64,000 nt of DNA from Cytophagales bacterium (lineage in GTDB: Bacteria; Bacteroidota; Bacteroidia; Cytophagales; Cyclobacteriaceae), in NCBI GenBank assembly GCA_027317105.1, contig DAHVFH010000039.1:1-64000 (forward strand). The letters run 5' to 3'. How positions within the stretch are numbered: position 1 is the stretch's first letter; every line of letters starts with the position of its first letter. A program made the translations under genes and the position numbers. A model generated the notes under the pieces. That model made no database searches, was not told the DNA's origin, and was given only the letters and a program-made list of their open reading frames with translations. Below, piece by piece: positions 44,989 through 52,611 of this stretch.

Positions 44989-46329
44989 TTATCTCACCTT
45001 AAACCAAAAAGCGGTACGGAGTCCGATCAATTGCATTGACTTTTGATCAAACCCTTGACCAAGACCGTGCTCATAAAAAAGAGCAGCTTCCCATATCCCT
45101 TTATTTTTATTTCGTTTGATTGTTAAACCCGCTGAGGTACTTAACGTACTTCCAAAAAACCGAAACTCACGGTAGTTATTAAATGTTGTGGTCCGGTCGG
45201 TTTCAGAAGTTCCATAAACGTCTGGGCGAACATAATTGTACTGCGATTGTTTTGATAAAAGTATGTACGGTGTGTAGCCCGCCCGTAACACAAACTGCCT
45301 TTTCTCCGAAATCCATCTTCGGTATTTTATATTTAAAGGAATGGAAATAAGCCGACTAGTAAGCGTTGCTGTTTCGCAGCTACCTAGCTGGGGGTTGTAT
45401 TGTACGTAAGGAGGGATATCATTGTGATTTAACAGATTTTGGGTTGTGGTATAATCTATCCCTGACTCAAAACTTATTCGAGGAGTAATTAACCAGTCTG
45501 CGGTAAGCCCAACACGTGGGGTAATACCCCCATCACCGCGAGCAAAAATTCCCTTTACTAAATCAAGGTGTGGCGCAATCTGGATTCCAAGTTTATTAAA
45601 GTAATGTTTTTCCAATGCGTTTTTTGCTGCTAAGGAGGATTTACCTTGTGGGATAATCTTTATGGTTTTTCTTGGTTGGGCTTTTTCGGTGTTCATCGTA
45701 AAGAGCTTCATGGTCGGTGGCAGTGGTGTGGGTACCATCAGATCAGTCGGAGAAACGTGTATAGCAAATTGGACAGGCCGAGTACTTTTCTTATGCAACA
45801 ATAAAAATAGTTCACCATGATCTTCGGTGAGAAGCCCCTCATCTTTAAGTCGCTCGTATACGGGCTGTGGAATATTTTTCTTTCCACCCACATCCAATTT
45901 ATAAACTAAATCAAGTGCGGAAAGACCGTTGGATTCATTTTCTTGTACTAAATGAAATTGAAATTTGGGTGACGTTAATGAAACCGGCAACGGCCTAATT
46001 TCTTTTTGCTGAGTCAATTCCTTTTGCAGGTGCTCAATAATCAAATTCAGTGAATCCATCGTATTGGCATAAGAAATCACTGGTTCAAGCAATGCGACTG
46101 GATTGTTTTGTTCAACAGAGTTGTGAATAAAGAAATAAGTATTGATAGCGGTAAGAAGAAATAACGAAGCAATGAAAACGTTTCTTACTCCGTTTCGGCC
46201 ATGCCAGGGGGTAGGTTGAAAACTACCTAGCCGTTCATGAAGACCTTCCAGGGCAGAGGCGTCAAAAGTCGGATCTTCATAGTTCTTTAACTTGCCTTTC
46301 AGCAAATCATCGAATTTATTGTCATCCAT
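44989..46329 (-). CDS. putative anti-sigma / outer-membrane-barrel-like hybrid
   Basis: 446 residues. Residues 1-45 look like a cytoplasmic anti-sigma segment (FDDLLKGKLKNYEDP); a membrane helix follows at 48-68 (VFIASLFLLTAINTYFF). The C-terminal half (about 240-446) consists of aromatic beta-strands as in porin-like barrels (GLTADWLITPRISFESGIDY, RQFVLRAGYTPYILL). The start overlaps the sigma-factor stop by 8 bp. Regulation of the sigma factor is inferred. Confidence 0.65.
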   Translation of the reverse strand: MDDNKFDDLLKGKLKNYEDPTFDASALEGLHERLGSFQPTPWHGRNGVRNVFIASLFLLTAINTYFFIHNSVEQNNPVALLEPVISYANTMDSLNLIIEHLQKELTQQKEIRPLPVSLTSPKFQFHLVQENESNGLSALDLVYKLDVGGKKNIPQPVYERLKDEGLLTEDHGELFLLLHKKSTRPVQFAIHVSPTDLMVPTPLPPTMKLFTMNTEKAQPRKTIKIIPQGKSSLAAKNALEKHYFNKLGIQIAPHLDLVKGIFARGDGGITPRVGLTADWLITPRISFESGIDYTTTQNLLNHNDIPPYVQYNPQLGSCETATLTSRLISIPLNIKYRRWISEKRQFVLRAGYTPYILLSKQSQYNYVRPDVYGTSETDRTTTFNNYREFRFFGSTLSTSAGLTIKRNKNKGIWEAALFYEHGLGQGFDQKSMQLIGLRTAFWFKVR

Positions 46330-46813
46330 TTTGTTCGGATTTTTCGTTTGCTTCCATATTCAAATACTTCTTCAATTTTATCCGTGCCATGTTTAGGTTC
46401 GATTTGCTTGTGCCCTCATTAATGTTCAACTTCTGCGCAATTTCAGAGTGTTTAAAACCTTCAATGACAAAGAGGTTGAAAACCGAGCGATAGGAAGGTG
46501 GCAATTCCTGAATGGCATTGATAATCACTTCTTCACCCAGATTACTGAACACTTCAGGTAGAAGTCGTTCGTTTTTCATATAAGAAATGTCTACTTGATG
46601 GTAATGTTTTTCGTTTCTACGATAATGATCGATTGAGGCATTGACCATGATCGTCCGCAGCCAGCCTTTAAAAGAAAGCCCGGTAGAGTACTTTTCCAGG
46701 TTAGTCAATATTTTAAAAAAGCCATCGTTCACAATGTCGGTTGCCTCCTCGCGAGATCGGGCATAACGTAAACAAATCCCCATAGCAAAACCGTAAAACT
46801 GCTTATAAAGCAT
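46322..46813 (-). CDS. ECF-type RNA polymerase sigma factor
   Basis: From ATG 46813: 163 residues with sigma region 2 (LRYARSREEATDIVNDGFFKIL, GWLRTIMVNASIDHYRR) and region 4 (LPPSYRSVFNLFVIEGFKHSEIAQKLNINEGTSKSNL). The 26 upstream in-frame codons encode a conserved ECF N-terminus (ADKELQKLIQACRKGDRKSQD), but have no ATG, GTG or TTG before a TAG; only ATT (46891) or ATA (46879) is available. The true protein is probably about 185-189 residues. Heads the operon to 43169. Confidence 0.88.
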   Translation of the reverse strand: MLYKQFYGFAMGICLRYARSREEATDIVNDGFFKILTNLEKYSTGLSFKGWLRTIMVNASIDHYRRNEKHYHQVDISYMKNERLLPEVFSNLGEEVIINAIQELPPSYRSVFNLFVIEGFKHSEIAQKLNINEGTSKSNLNMARIKLKKYLNMEANEKSEQNG

Positions 46814-47040
46814 GTCTTGACTCTTCCGGTCACCTTTCCGGCAAGCTTGAATGAGCTTCTGAAGTTCTTTGTCCGCTATCGTTTCAATAATCTACAAAAT
46901 AAGGTATGTTGTGTACTTTTCATTCACGTGATCTTCTGCGGAAGGGTTGGTAGCCTAAATACTTTTATGTTGAAAACCAACCATTTTGAAAAGCATTGCG
47001 TAATTTATGAAAATGATGGATTCTGCCTGATACAATTTAC

Positions 47041-47409
47041 ATGGTGAGAAATTTAAAAAAAAAGGTATTCGTCATTTGTAGTAGTCTCATTCTTTTGAAT
47101 TTTGCTGGTTGCCGGCACAATCCGGATATTCCCGTTTCTCCTATTTTCACCTTCGATAAAGACGTTAGGACAATCACCCTTAATAACTGCGCCACCGTAG
47201 GATGCCATGACGGCTCCAGCAGACGAAGGCCTTTAATCACCTATGCAGAAGTATTGCATTATGTAACCCCCGGAAAGCCTTACAGCAGCGGTTTATTTAC
47301 GACAATCATCAAACTAGGCGAAGGCAAAATGCCCCCGCGAGGCCTTCTAGCCGATGAGCAGATCAAGTCGGTTTATATTTGGATTTTGCAGGGTGCGAAA
47401 GAGAATTGA
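47041..47409 (+). CDS. haem-motif lipoprotein with CX4CH
   Basis: 122 residues. Lipobox NFAGC24; C50-ATVG-C55-H56 is a CX4CH motif in place of CXXCH, with a distal Met candidate in KMPPRG. The fold otherwise resembles the small cytochrome c lipoprotein domains of the following gene. It starts 1 bp upstream of that gene's ATG region and is the first of a three-gene plus-strand unit. Confidence 0.7.
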   Translation: MVRNLKKKVFVICSSLILLNFAGCRHNPDIPVSPIFTFDKDVRTITLNNCATVGCHDGSSRRRPLITYAEVLHYVTPGKPYSSGLFTTIIKLGEGKMPPRGLLADEQIKSVYIWILQGAKEN

Positions 47410-47410
47410 G

Positions 47411-47785
47411 ATGAAAAACAAAATCGTCCTTCTCATAGTTTTTACATTCTTGTTAGCCAGTGGCTGTTACTATGATTCGTTTGAAGCGCTTCACCCTTTA
47501 GATGGCTACATCAATCCTTGTGACACTACGTTGCAGTCCACGTACACCTCTTCCATTCAACTCATCATTACCTATAACTGCATCTCCTGCCACAATGCAA
47601 CTTATGCGGGCGGAAATGTTAATCTTACCACTTATGATCAGGTAAAACTGTATTCCAGCAATGGAAAGATCCCGAATTCTATTTTAAGAAATTCAGGATA
47701 CAACCCAATGCCACCAACCCAGGCGCTTGCGGCTTGCCAAACTCAACGAATTCAACAATGGATCACCAACAACTACCCGCAATGA
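47411..47785 (+). CDS. cytochrome c lipoprotein
   Basis: 124 residues. Lipobox LLASGC; haem site CISCH near residue 57; distal Met in YNPMPPT. ATG 47411 follows the previous stop directly; the frame opens earlier without similarity. Its stop overlaps the ATG of the barrel gene (ATGA), so expression is coupled. Confidence 0.82.
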   Translation: MKNKIVLLIVFTFLLASGCYYDSFEALHPLDGYINPCDTTLQSTYTSSIQLIITYNCISCHNATYAGGNVNLTTYDQVKLYSSNGKIPNSILRNSGYNPMPPTQALAACQTQRIQQWITNNYPQ

Positions 47786-48666
47786 AAAAAAACCTATTCT
47801 TAATTTTTTTTCTTTCTTCCTCATTCAACCTCATCGCACAGAGTTTACTTGACGAGGTGGAAAAGAAATCGCCATCACCAAAAGATCATACCATCGCCAC
47901 CTTTAAAGGAACACGGTTGGTGAACTTTCACACCGTAGAAACCCTTCGAAAAGGATCTTTGGAAGTAAGGATAGCCCATCGTTTTGGTGCCTTCTCTGGT
48001 GGCGCCACCACCTTCTGGGGATTGGACGGCCCAGCCACTATCCAATTGCGAATTGATTATGCTATCACTGATCGACTGATGGTTGGACTGGGTCGCGCCT
48101 CCGATCATAAGATGGTGGATAGTTTTGTGAAATATCGAATTCTTCGACAAACCACGAACGGGTCGATGCCAATTTCGGTTACTGGACTCGCGAGTGTAAA
48201 TGTAGACTCAGAACCGAACAGTTTATTAGGGGTGGACTATTATCAATATTTCAGTAGTCGATTAGTGTACATGGCCTCAACGATGATTGCACGAAAATTC
48301 AATTCCAAATTTAGCTTGCAGATTAGTCCTGTGTATATTCATTACAACCAGGTGCAAAACCTTACCGATAAAAATGATATGTTTAGCCTGGTGGGGTCGG
48401 GGAGGTATAAATTTACAAAGCGGACAGCATTAACGTTTGAATATATGCAGCGGGTTACTACTTATTCTGCAAACATGTCGCAATATCATAATGTGTTGAG
48501 TATTGGTTTTGATATTGAAACCGGAGGTCACGTATTCCAGGTCTTTGTGACCAACGGCTATTCGATCAATGAGGTTCGAACCATTCCCTATACTACATCA
48601 GGATTTTCTAAGGGTATGATGTTGGGCTTCAATCTTTCACGGGTTTTTTCAACGCGTAAAAAATGA
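47782..48666 (+). CDS. DUF5777-type outer-membrane beta-barrel protein
   Basis: 294 residues with a signal peptide (LFLIFFLSSSFNLIAQ) and barrel strands throughout. GTRLVNFHTVETLRKGSLEVRIAHRFG is the DUF5777 opening. These barrels recur beside small cytochrome lipoproteins in Bacteroidota. A joint role as a conduit for electrons or substrate across the outer membrane is inferred. Confidence 0.78.
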   Translation: MKKNLFLIFFLSSSFNLIAQSLLDEVEKKSPSPKDHTIATFKGTRLVNFHTVETLRKGSLEVRIAHRFGAFSGGATTFWGLDGPATIQLRIDYAITDRLMVGLGRASDHKMVDSFVKYRILRQTTNGSMPISVTGLASVNVDSEPNSLLGVDYYQYFSSRLVYMASTMIARKFNSKFSLQISPVYIHYNQVQNLTDKNDMFSLVGSGRYKFTKRTALTFEYMQRVTTYSANMSQYHNVLSIGFDIETGGHVFQVFVTNGYSINEVRTIPYTTSGFSKGMMLGFNLSRVFSTRKK

Positions 48667-48784
48667 CCATGGATGATGCCACCAAATGCCTCCTAATGAC
48701 GTTGAAAATGACCTATTTGATTGGTATTGTTATGTTAGATTCTCTTACAATGCTAATGTTTAGCAGTTATTATAAATATTTTTT

Positions 48785-49291
48785 ATGAAGTGCCTGAAGC
48801 TCTTCGTGATGGGTATTTTTTTGGTTACGGTTGTTCCCGTTTTTTCACAGATTTCCGTTGGTTCAAACCTGGCCTTCCCGAGCGGCCATTGGTCAGATTG
48901 GGGAGATGAAGGCTTTGGTGTTTCTGCCAGTTATGAAGGAGCTGTTCACTCCAAATTAAATTGGTCATTATCAGTAGGCACATTGGTTTTTATTGGGAGG
49001 AACTATGACTTTGGCGTTACCAACGCAAAATATTATAACCAAATTGTTGTTCCAATTACCGGTGGCCTAAAATATTATTTTCTTAAAGAAAGTAGCGGGT
49101 TTTACGGTGCGGCTGATTTGGGATTATTTTTTGGCAATAACAATCAGGGGATGAAAATTGGTTTTTCTCCTGGGGTTGGATACCGGTTAAAGAAATTCGA
49201 TTTTAGCCTTCGCGCTAATTTAATTTCTAATTTAAGTTATTGGGGAATTAGGGCAGCTTATACTTTTCCGTCAAAGTTGAATGGAAAATGA
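48785..49291 (+). CDS. small outer-membrane beta-barrel protein
   Basis: 168 residues with a signal peptide (LFVMGIFLVTVVPVFSQ) and Gly/aromatic strands (GVSASYEGAV, LNWSLSVGTLVFIG, FYGAADLGLFFG) ending in a C-terminal strand (WGIRAAYTF). It resembles OmpA/OmpW-size barrels. Function unknown. It lies 118 bp after the DUF5777 gene. Confidence 0.65.
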   Translation: MKCLKLFVMGIFLVTVVPVFSQISVGSNLAFPSGHWSDWGDEGFGVSASYEGAVHSKLNWSLSVGTLVFIGRNYDFGVTNAKYYNQIVVPITGGLKYYFLKESSGFYGAADLGLFFGNNNQGMKIGFSPGVGYRLKKFDFSLRANLISNLSYWGIRAAYTFPSKLNGK

Positions 49292-49338
49292 CTTCTCTTA
49301 AAATTGTTTTGGTTAAAATTATTTGTTTGGTAAAAGAA

Positions 49339-49749
49339 TCAACCTGATATCGTAAGTGTTGTACCGCTTAATGTTACTTTATACTGTGCTAATGCCGAAG
49401 GGGGTGGCCCACTTACTACTTGCCCTGTGCTGTTGTAAACCCCACCGTGACAAGGGCAGGTGAATTGCTTGGAAGAACCACTATAGTTTACTGTGCATCC
49501 GGCATGGGTGCAAATCGAAGACAAAGCAATGTAGGTTGATTTAGCTGTGCATATAATGTATATTCCTTGATCCAGAATAAAGCCTCCAATGGTATTTAAA
49601 GCTTTATTAGCGGAGGCCGTAAGGTCAACAGTAAAATTGGCCGTTGGTTTAGGGCTTACCCCATTTTGCGCGCAGCTTTGCAATAGTTCCAACAGAACAC
49701 CTATTCCGAGTACTCCACTCGTGTTGGCTATGAATTCCCTTCGTTGCAT
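49339..49749 (-). CDS. Rieske [2Fe-2S] lipoprotein
   Basis: 136 residues. RREFI followed by a hydrophobic segment and LLQSC suggests a Tat-type or lipoprotein signal. The Rieske cluster motifs are complete: CTHAGC and CPCHGG. It is a stand-alone periplasmic Rieske protein, not with a cytochrome b. A terminator separates it from the cytochrome operon upstream on the same strand. Confidence 0.88.
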   Translation of the reverse strand: MQRREFIANTSGVLGIGVLLELLQSCAQNGVSPKPTANFTVDLTASANKALNTIGGFILDQGIYIICTAKSTYIALSSICTHAGCTVNYSGSSKQFTCPCHGGVYNSTGQVVSGPPPSALAQYKVTLSGTTLTISG

Positions 49750-49830
49750 ATGTATTTTGTTATTTGGATTTTCCTTTCCCTTTATTCACGAAGAAATGTT
49801 GTAAAGGGTTGGTCAAATTAAACCCTAAAA

Positions 49831-49859
49831 AAAAAGGCAGGTTGATAACCTACCTTTTT
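49831..49859 (-). terminator. rho-independent terminator of the cytochrome-porin operon
   Basis: Arms AAAAAGGCAGGTT and AACCTACCTTTTT pair with one mismatch around a GAT loop. A run of T follows on the minus strand. It closes the operon 51870-49877. Confidence 0.75.
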
Positions 49860-49876
49860 TGAGATGTTGATGGATA

Positions 49877-50158
49877 TTATCGCGCAGCCTGGAGAAATTC
49901 TACAATTTTATTGCGTTCCGATTCTGTGATTAAGGCTCGTGTTTGCATGTGCATGCCAATCGTTTCCCATTGATCTCCTGAGAAAGAGCCCGGGGCAGGA
50001 GTATTATGACAGTGTTGGCAATTTTCTGCCCACAACTGGGCACCTGATTTGGAAGCTACCTTTTGACTGGCTACGCAACTTGCAATCGTGAAGGCAGTGA
50101 CAACAGCAAATCCTATGGTTGAGATGAATCCGATTTTATTTATCAGTAGTTTTTTCAT
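49877..50158 (-). CDS. small monohaem cytochrome c lipoprotein
   Basis: 93 residues. Hydrophobic signal ending IASC; haem site CQHCH near residue 50; distal Met candidates in GMHMQ. Third gene of an operon after a cytochrome c and a porin. Electron transfer in the periplasm or at the outer membrane is likely. Confidence 0.85.
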   Translation of the reverse strand: MKKLLINKIGFISTIGFAVVTAFTIASCVASQKVASKSGAQLWAENCQHCHNTPAPGSFSGDQWETIGMHMQTRALITESERNKIVEFLQAAR

Positions 50159-50172
50159 GGCAATTTTGTTGA

Positions 50173-51432
50173 TTACAATTGAATGGAAAATTGAATATGG
50201 AATGCCTGTGTTTTGGTATTCGGTACTGGTGATGTGAATAAGCTTTGATCAACCGTACTCTTCGAGTTAAGAACCTCGTAAGTGACGCGTACTACGGTTC
50301 GCCAATTGATCCAGTAGTTAAGGCCATAATCCGTTTGCGTGGTATTGGCACCCCAGACGGAGTTTTTAGGTGTATTATATTGACCATACCGAAACGCCAA
50401 CTCTAAATTTTTTATAAAATCTATTTGTGACTCTGTTGGTCGAATGGAAAGTTGTCCATATCCGGAAGTAGAACTGTTGTTGAAGGTGTATGATTTTGTT
50501 GCATCTAACGGATTAACATAAGTCGCTGTTCCCACGTCTACGACATTATACTGACTTTTTACATTAATAAGCACAGGGCTCAAATTCTTTACATAGTTAA
50601 GGTCAAACGCATACAGATTGGCCCGAACGTCTGCATAAGTCATATTACCATTTGATACTCCTCCTGTCATTCCGGAAACACCTATTTCAAGTGAATTATT
50701 TGAAAAGGGTAATAGCCCTAACCGACCAACAAATGTTTTGTTACGCGCAGCAGCACCTAAGTTGACATTTGTTAATGTTCCGTTATTCACAGTGGGGTCG
50801 ATTGTTAACCCGTTTGTAACAGCAAGGTCATAGTTCCATTTCATGGATCCTAACGGCAGACCACCGGATACGCCAAATCCATAATCTTGGGCTGTTGGTA
50901 AACCAATAGGGTCTGTAGCAACCTTGTTAATCCATGCCGCTGCCAATTTTTTTGTGTACATACCAAAAGGTACAACGAAATAACCACCCCTAAAAATTAG
51001 GTTTGGTTTTGCGAAATAGGATATGGCGGCCCAGTTAACGCCAACACCGTCATTATTGAAGGATGGCTCAAATTCCAATAACACTTTTTTTCCTTGTCTC
51101 CATAAAAGCATTGGGCTAAATTCATACGAATCGGTGCCAAATGCACTTGCCTTTAGCGGGGCAGACCCATCGTTGGATGTTGTCTTTCCGCTTGCATAGC
51201 CAAAAGTTGTTAATCCAACTACTACAAAATGATCCAGCCCTGGTTTATGCAAGGCCGCGTGTTTCTCCAACATTGCAATTCTTGCATCAGTGACTGAATC
51301 TTTTTTTGCTTGTTCTTCCCTGGTTAGCATTTGTTGCGCATCAGCTAGATTAAATACCAAGCACCAAGTGGCTACCGTCAGAATCCCAACCGTAGATACT
51401 CTTTTTCGTTTATTCCAAATATAATTTTCCAT
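50173..51432 (-). CDS. outer-membrane porin-like protein
   Basis: 419 residues, with a signal peptide (ILTVATWCLVFNLADAQ), a short coiled region (EEQAKKDSVTDARIAMLEKHA) and a beta-barrel resembling phosphate-selective porins O/P (FRGGYFVVPFGMY, LELAFRYGQYN, YGLNYWINWRTVVRVTYE). It is flanked by two cytochromes in one operon (15 and 14 bp gaps), suggesting a porin-cytochrome system. Confidence 0.75.
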   Translation of the reverse strand: MENYIWNKRKRVSTVGILTVATWCLVFNLADAQQMLTREEQAKKDSVTDARIAMLEKHAALHKPGLDHFVVVGLTTFGYASGKTTSNDGSAPLKASAFGTDSYEFSPMLLWRQGKKVLLEFEPSFNNDGVGVNWAAISYFAKPNLIFRGGYFVVPFGMYTKKLAAAWINKVATDPIGLPTAQDYGFGVSGGLPLGSMKWNYDLAVTNGLTIDPTVNNGTLTNVNLGAAARNKTFVGRLGLLPFSNNSLEIGVSGMTGGVSNGNMTYADVRANLYAFDLNYVKNLSPVLINVKSQYNVVDVGTATYVNPLDATKSYTFNNSSTSGYGQLSIRPTESQIDFIKNLELAFRYGQYNTPKNSVWGANTTQTDYGLNYWINWRTVVRVTYEVLNSKSTVDQSLFTSPVPNTKTQAFHIQFSIQL

Positions 51433-51447
51433 AGCTGATTGTGTTTT

Positions 51448-51870
51448 TTATTTTTTCGAAGACGCTTCAAGTTTGCGAATGTAGTTGACCAGCTGCCACC
51501 GTTGGGTTTCGGTTAGCATTCCTTTATAGGAAGCCATTGGTGGATTGCCTTCAGTGAGTTTCCAAAAAACTGCACCATCACTTTCTTCACGCACGGAGAT
51601 GGCCAAAAAATTTGCTGGCCTTGGCTCAAGACTTACCCCTGCCGCCCCATTTCCTTTACCTTTTTCCCCATGGCAAATGAAACACATGGACTCATAGATT
51701 TTCTTTCCGGCAGCTACGGCCGCCTGATCGTTCTTAAATGGATTTGTAAGCTTGTCGGCAGAAGCAGGAGCCTTCCATGTCGACTTTTGTGCTATAACAT
51801 TTATCGATACGAATAGCAGAACAACAAGCATGACTGATAATTTTAAAAATGTGAAGATTGATAGGTTCAT
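51448..51870 (-). CDS. monohaem c-type cytochrome
   Basis: 140 residues with a signal peptide (LVVLLFVSINVIAQ). Haem site CFICH in YESMCFICHGEKGKGNG; distal Met in NPPMASYKG; C-terminal helix RWQLVNYIRKL is typical of class I cytochromes. First gene of the porin operon. An FNR-type palindrome lies 107 bp upstream. Confidence 0.9.
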   Translation of the reverse strand: MNLSIFTFLKLSVMLVVLLFVSINVIAQKSTWKAPASADKLTNPFKNDQAAVAAGKKIYESMCFICHGEKGKGNGAAGVSLEPRPANFLAISVREESDGAVFWKLTEGNPPMASYKGMLTETQRWQLVNYIRKLEASSKK

Positions 51871-51977
51871 AGTGTTTAATTTTTGCTGTTAGTGATTTGA
51901 ATTAGTTCTCCTTAGTGAATTATGGGACAATACTACAATTTGGGGTATGCCTAATTGATGATAGGCGTCAAAGGGGG

Positions 51978-51995
51978 ACATGATTTACATCATGT
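51978..51995. promoter_or_regulatory. FNR-type palindrome between cytochrome-porin operon and a divergent gene
   Basis: ACATGAT-TTAC-ATCATGT, a perfect 7+7 inverted repeat. It lies 9 bp before the ATG of the plus-strand gene and 107 bp before the minus-strand cytochrome. Confidence 0.7.
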
Positions 51996-52004
51996 TTTTT
52001 GGAA

Positions 52005-52292
52005 ATGTCTATCCAAATCTCAAATGGCTGGTATTTTTTTGAACTAGCAAAGAACGGTGAAGGCTATTTTGCCGGTGAGGTTAAGGATGGCAGCGTCATG
52101 TTGTTGGTCGAAGTGTTATTTTTGTTTACCGTCTCCATCGACACCATCCATCCGCTTAGCATTTTACTTTCCGAAAAGATTGAAGCCTGTCTCCCAATCT
52201 TAAAAGAAAAGGTAGTGAACCTCGCCAATGAATTGATGAAAGTGCCGGAAGAAAATGCTGAAGTAACGGTAGCTTCAGTGCTGCTAAGTTAA
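52005..52292 (+). CDS. hypothetical protein, 95 residues
   Basis: A small soluble or peripheral protein. It starts MSIQISNGWYFFELAKNGEG; a hydrophobic stretch VMLLVEVLFLFTVSI lies near the middle and an acidic helix at the end. No family is recognised. ATG 52005 is preferred over TTG 51999. It begins just after an FNR-type palindrome, so it may belong to the same regulon. Confidence 0.45.
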   Translation: MSIQISNGWYFFELAKNGEGYFAGEVKDGSVMLLVEVLFLFTVSIDTIHPLSILLSEKIEACLPILKEKVVNLANELMKVPEENAEVTVASVLLS

Positions 52293-52611
52293 GACCGTAT
52301 CTGAACCACAAATACCAGATCTATCCCACTTTTGTTAAGCTTGACAATCTTTGTATGTGACTGTCAAGGGTCAATTATCTTTTACCTTAGTTAAAACGGT
52401 AACTTTAGCCATTGGCAGGAATACTGATGCAGGACTATGACCCTAATGAGCCAGGCCTGGCTATACGCCTGATCGGTATCAAGGTGAAGAAAATGGATTT
52501 TGATGAAGTGTTTGAAATACACAACCGCTCGATGGTTTGATTAAAGAGTTGTTGCAGAACTCCTAACAGATTTCTACTTTGTGGGTTGAATTAAATCAAA
52601 GCAATCCCACT
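52293..52611 (+). other. 319-bp gap with a possible DinB-like C-terminal remnant
   Basis: No intact gene. A 37-codon frame from about 52428 contains IRLIGIKVKKM, and an out-of-frame KTVTLA precedes it. Both resemble the little-finger end of Y-family polymerases. The match is short and may be chance. No clear promoter or hairpin was seen. Confidence 0.25.

Noticed and set aside
46817..47047. Plus-strand 76-codon frame opposite the sigma-factor start
   Set aside because: It lies antisense to codons with clear ECF N-terminal similarity and shows no family features.
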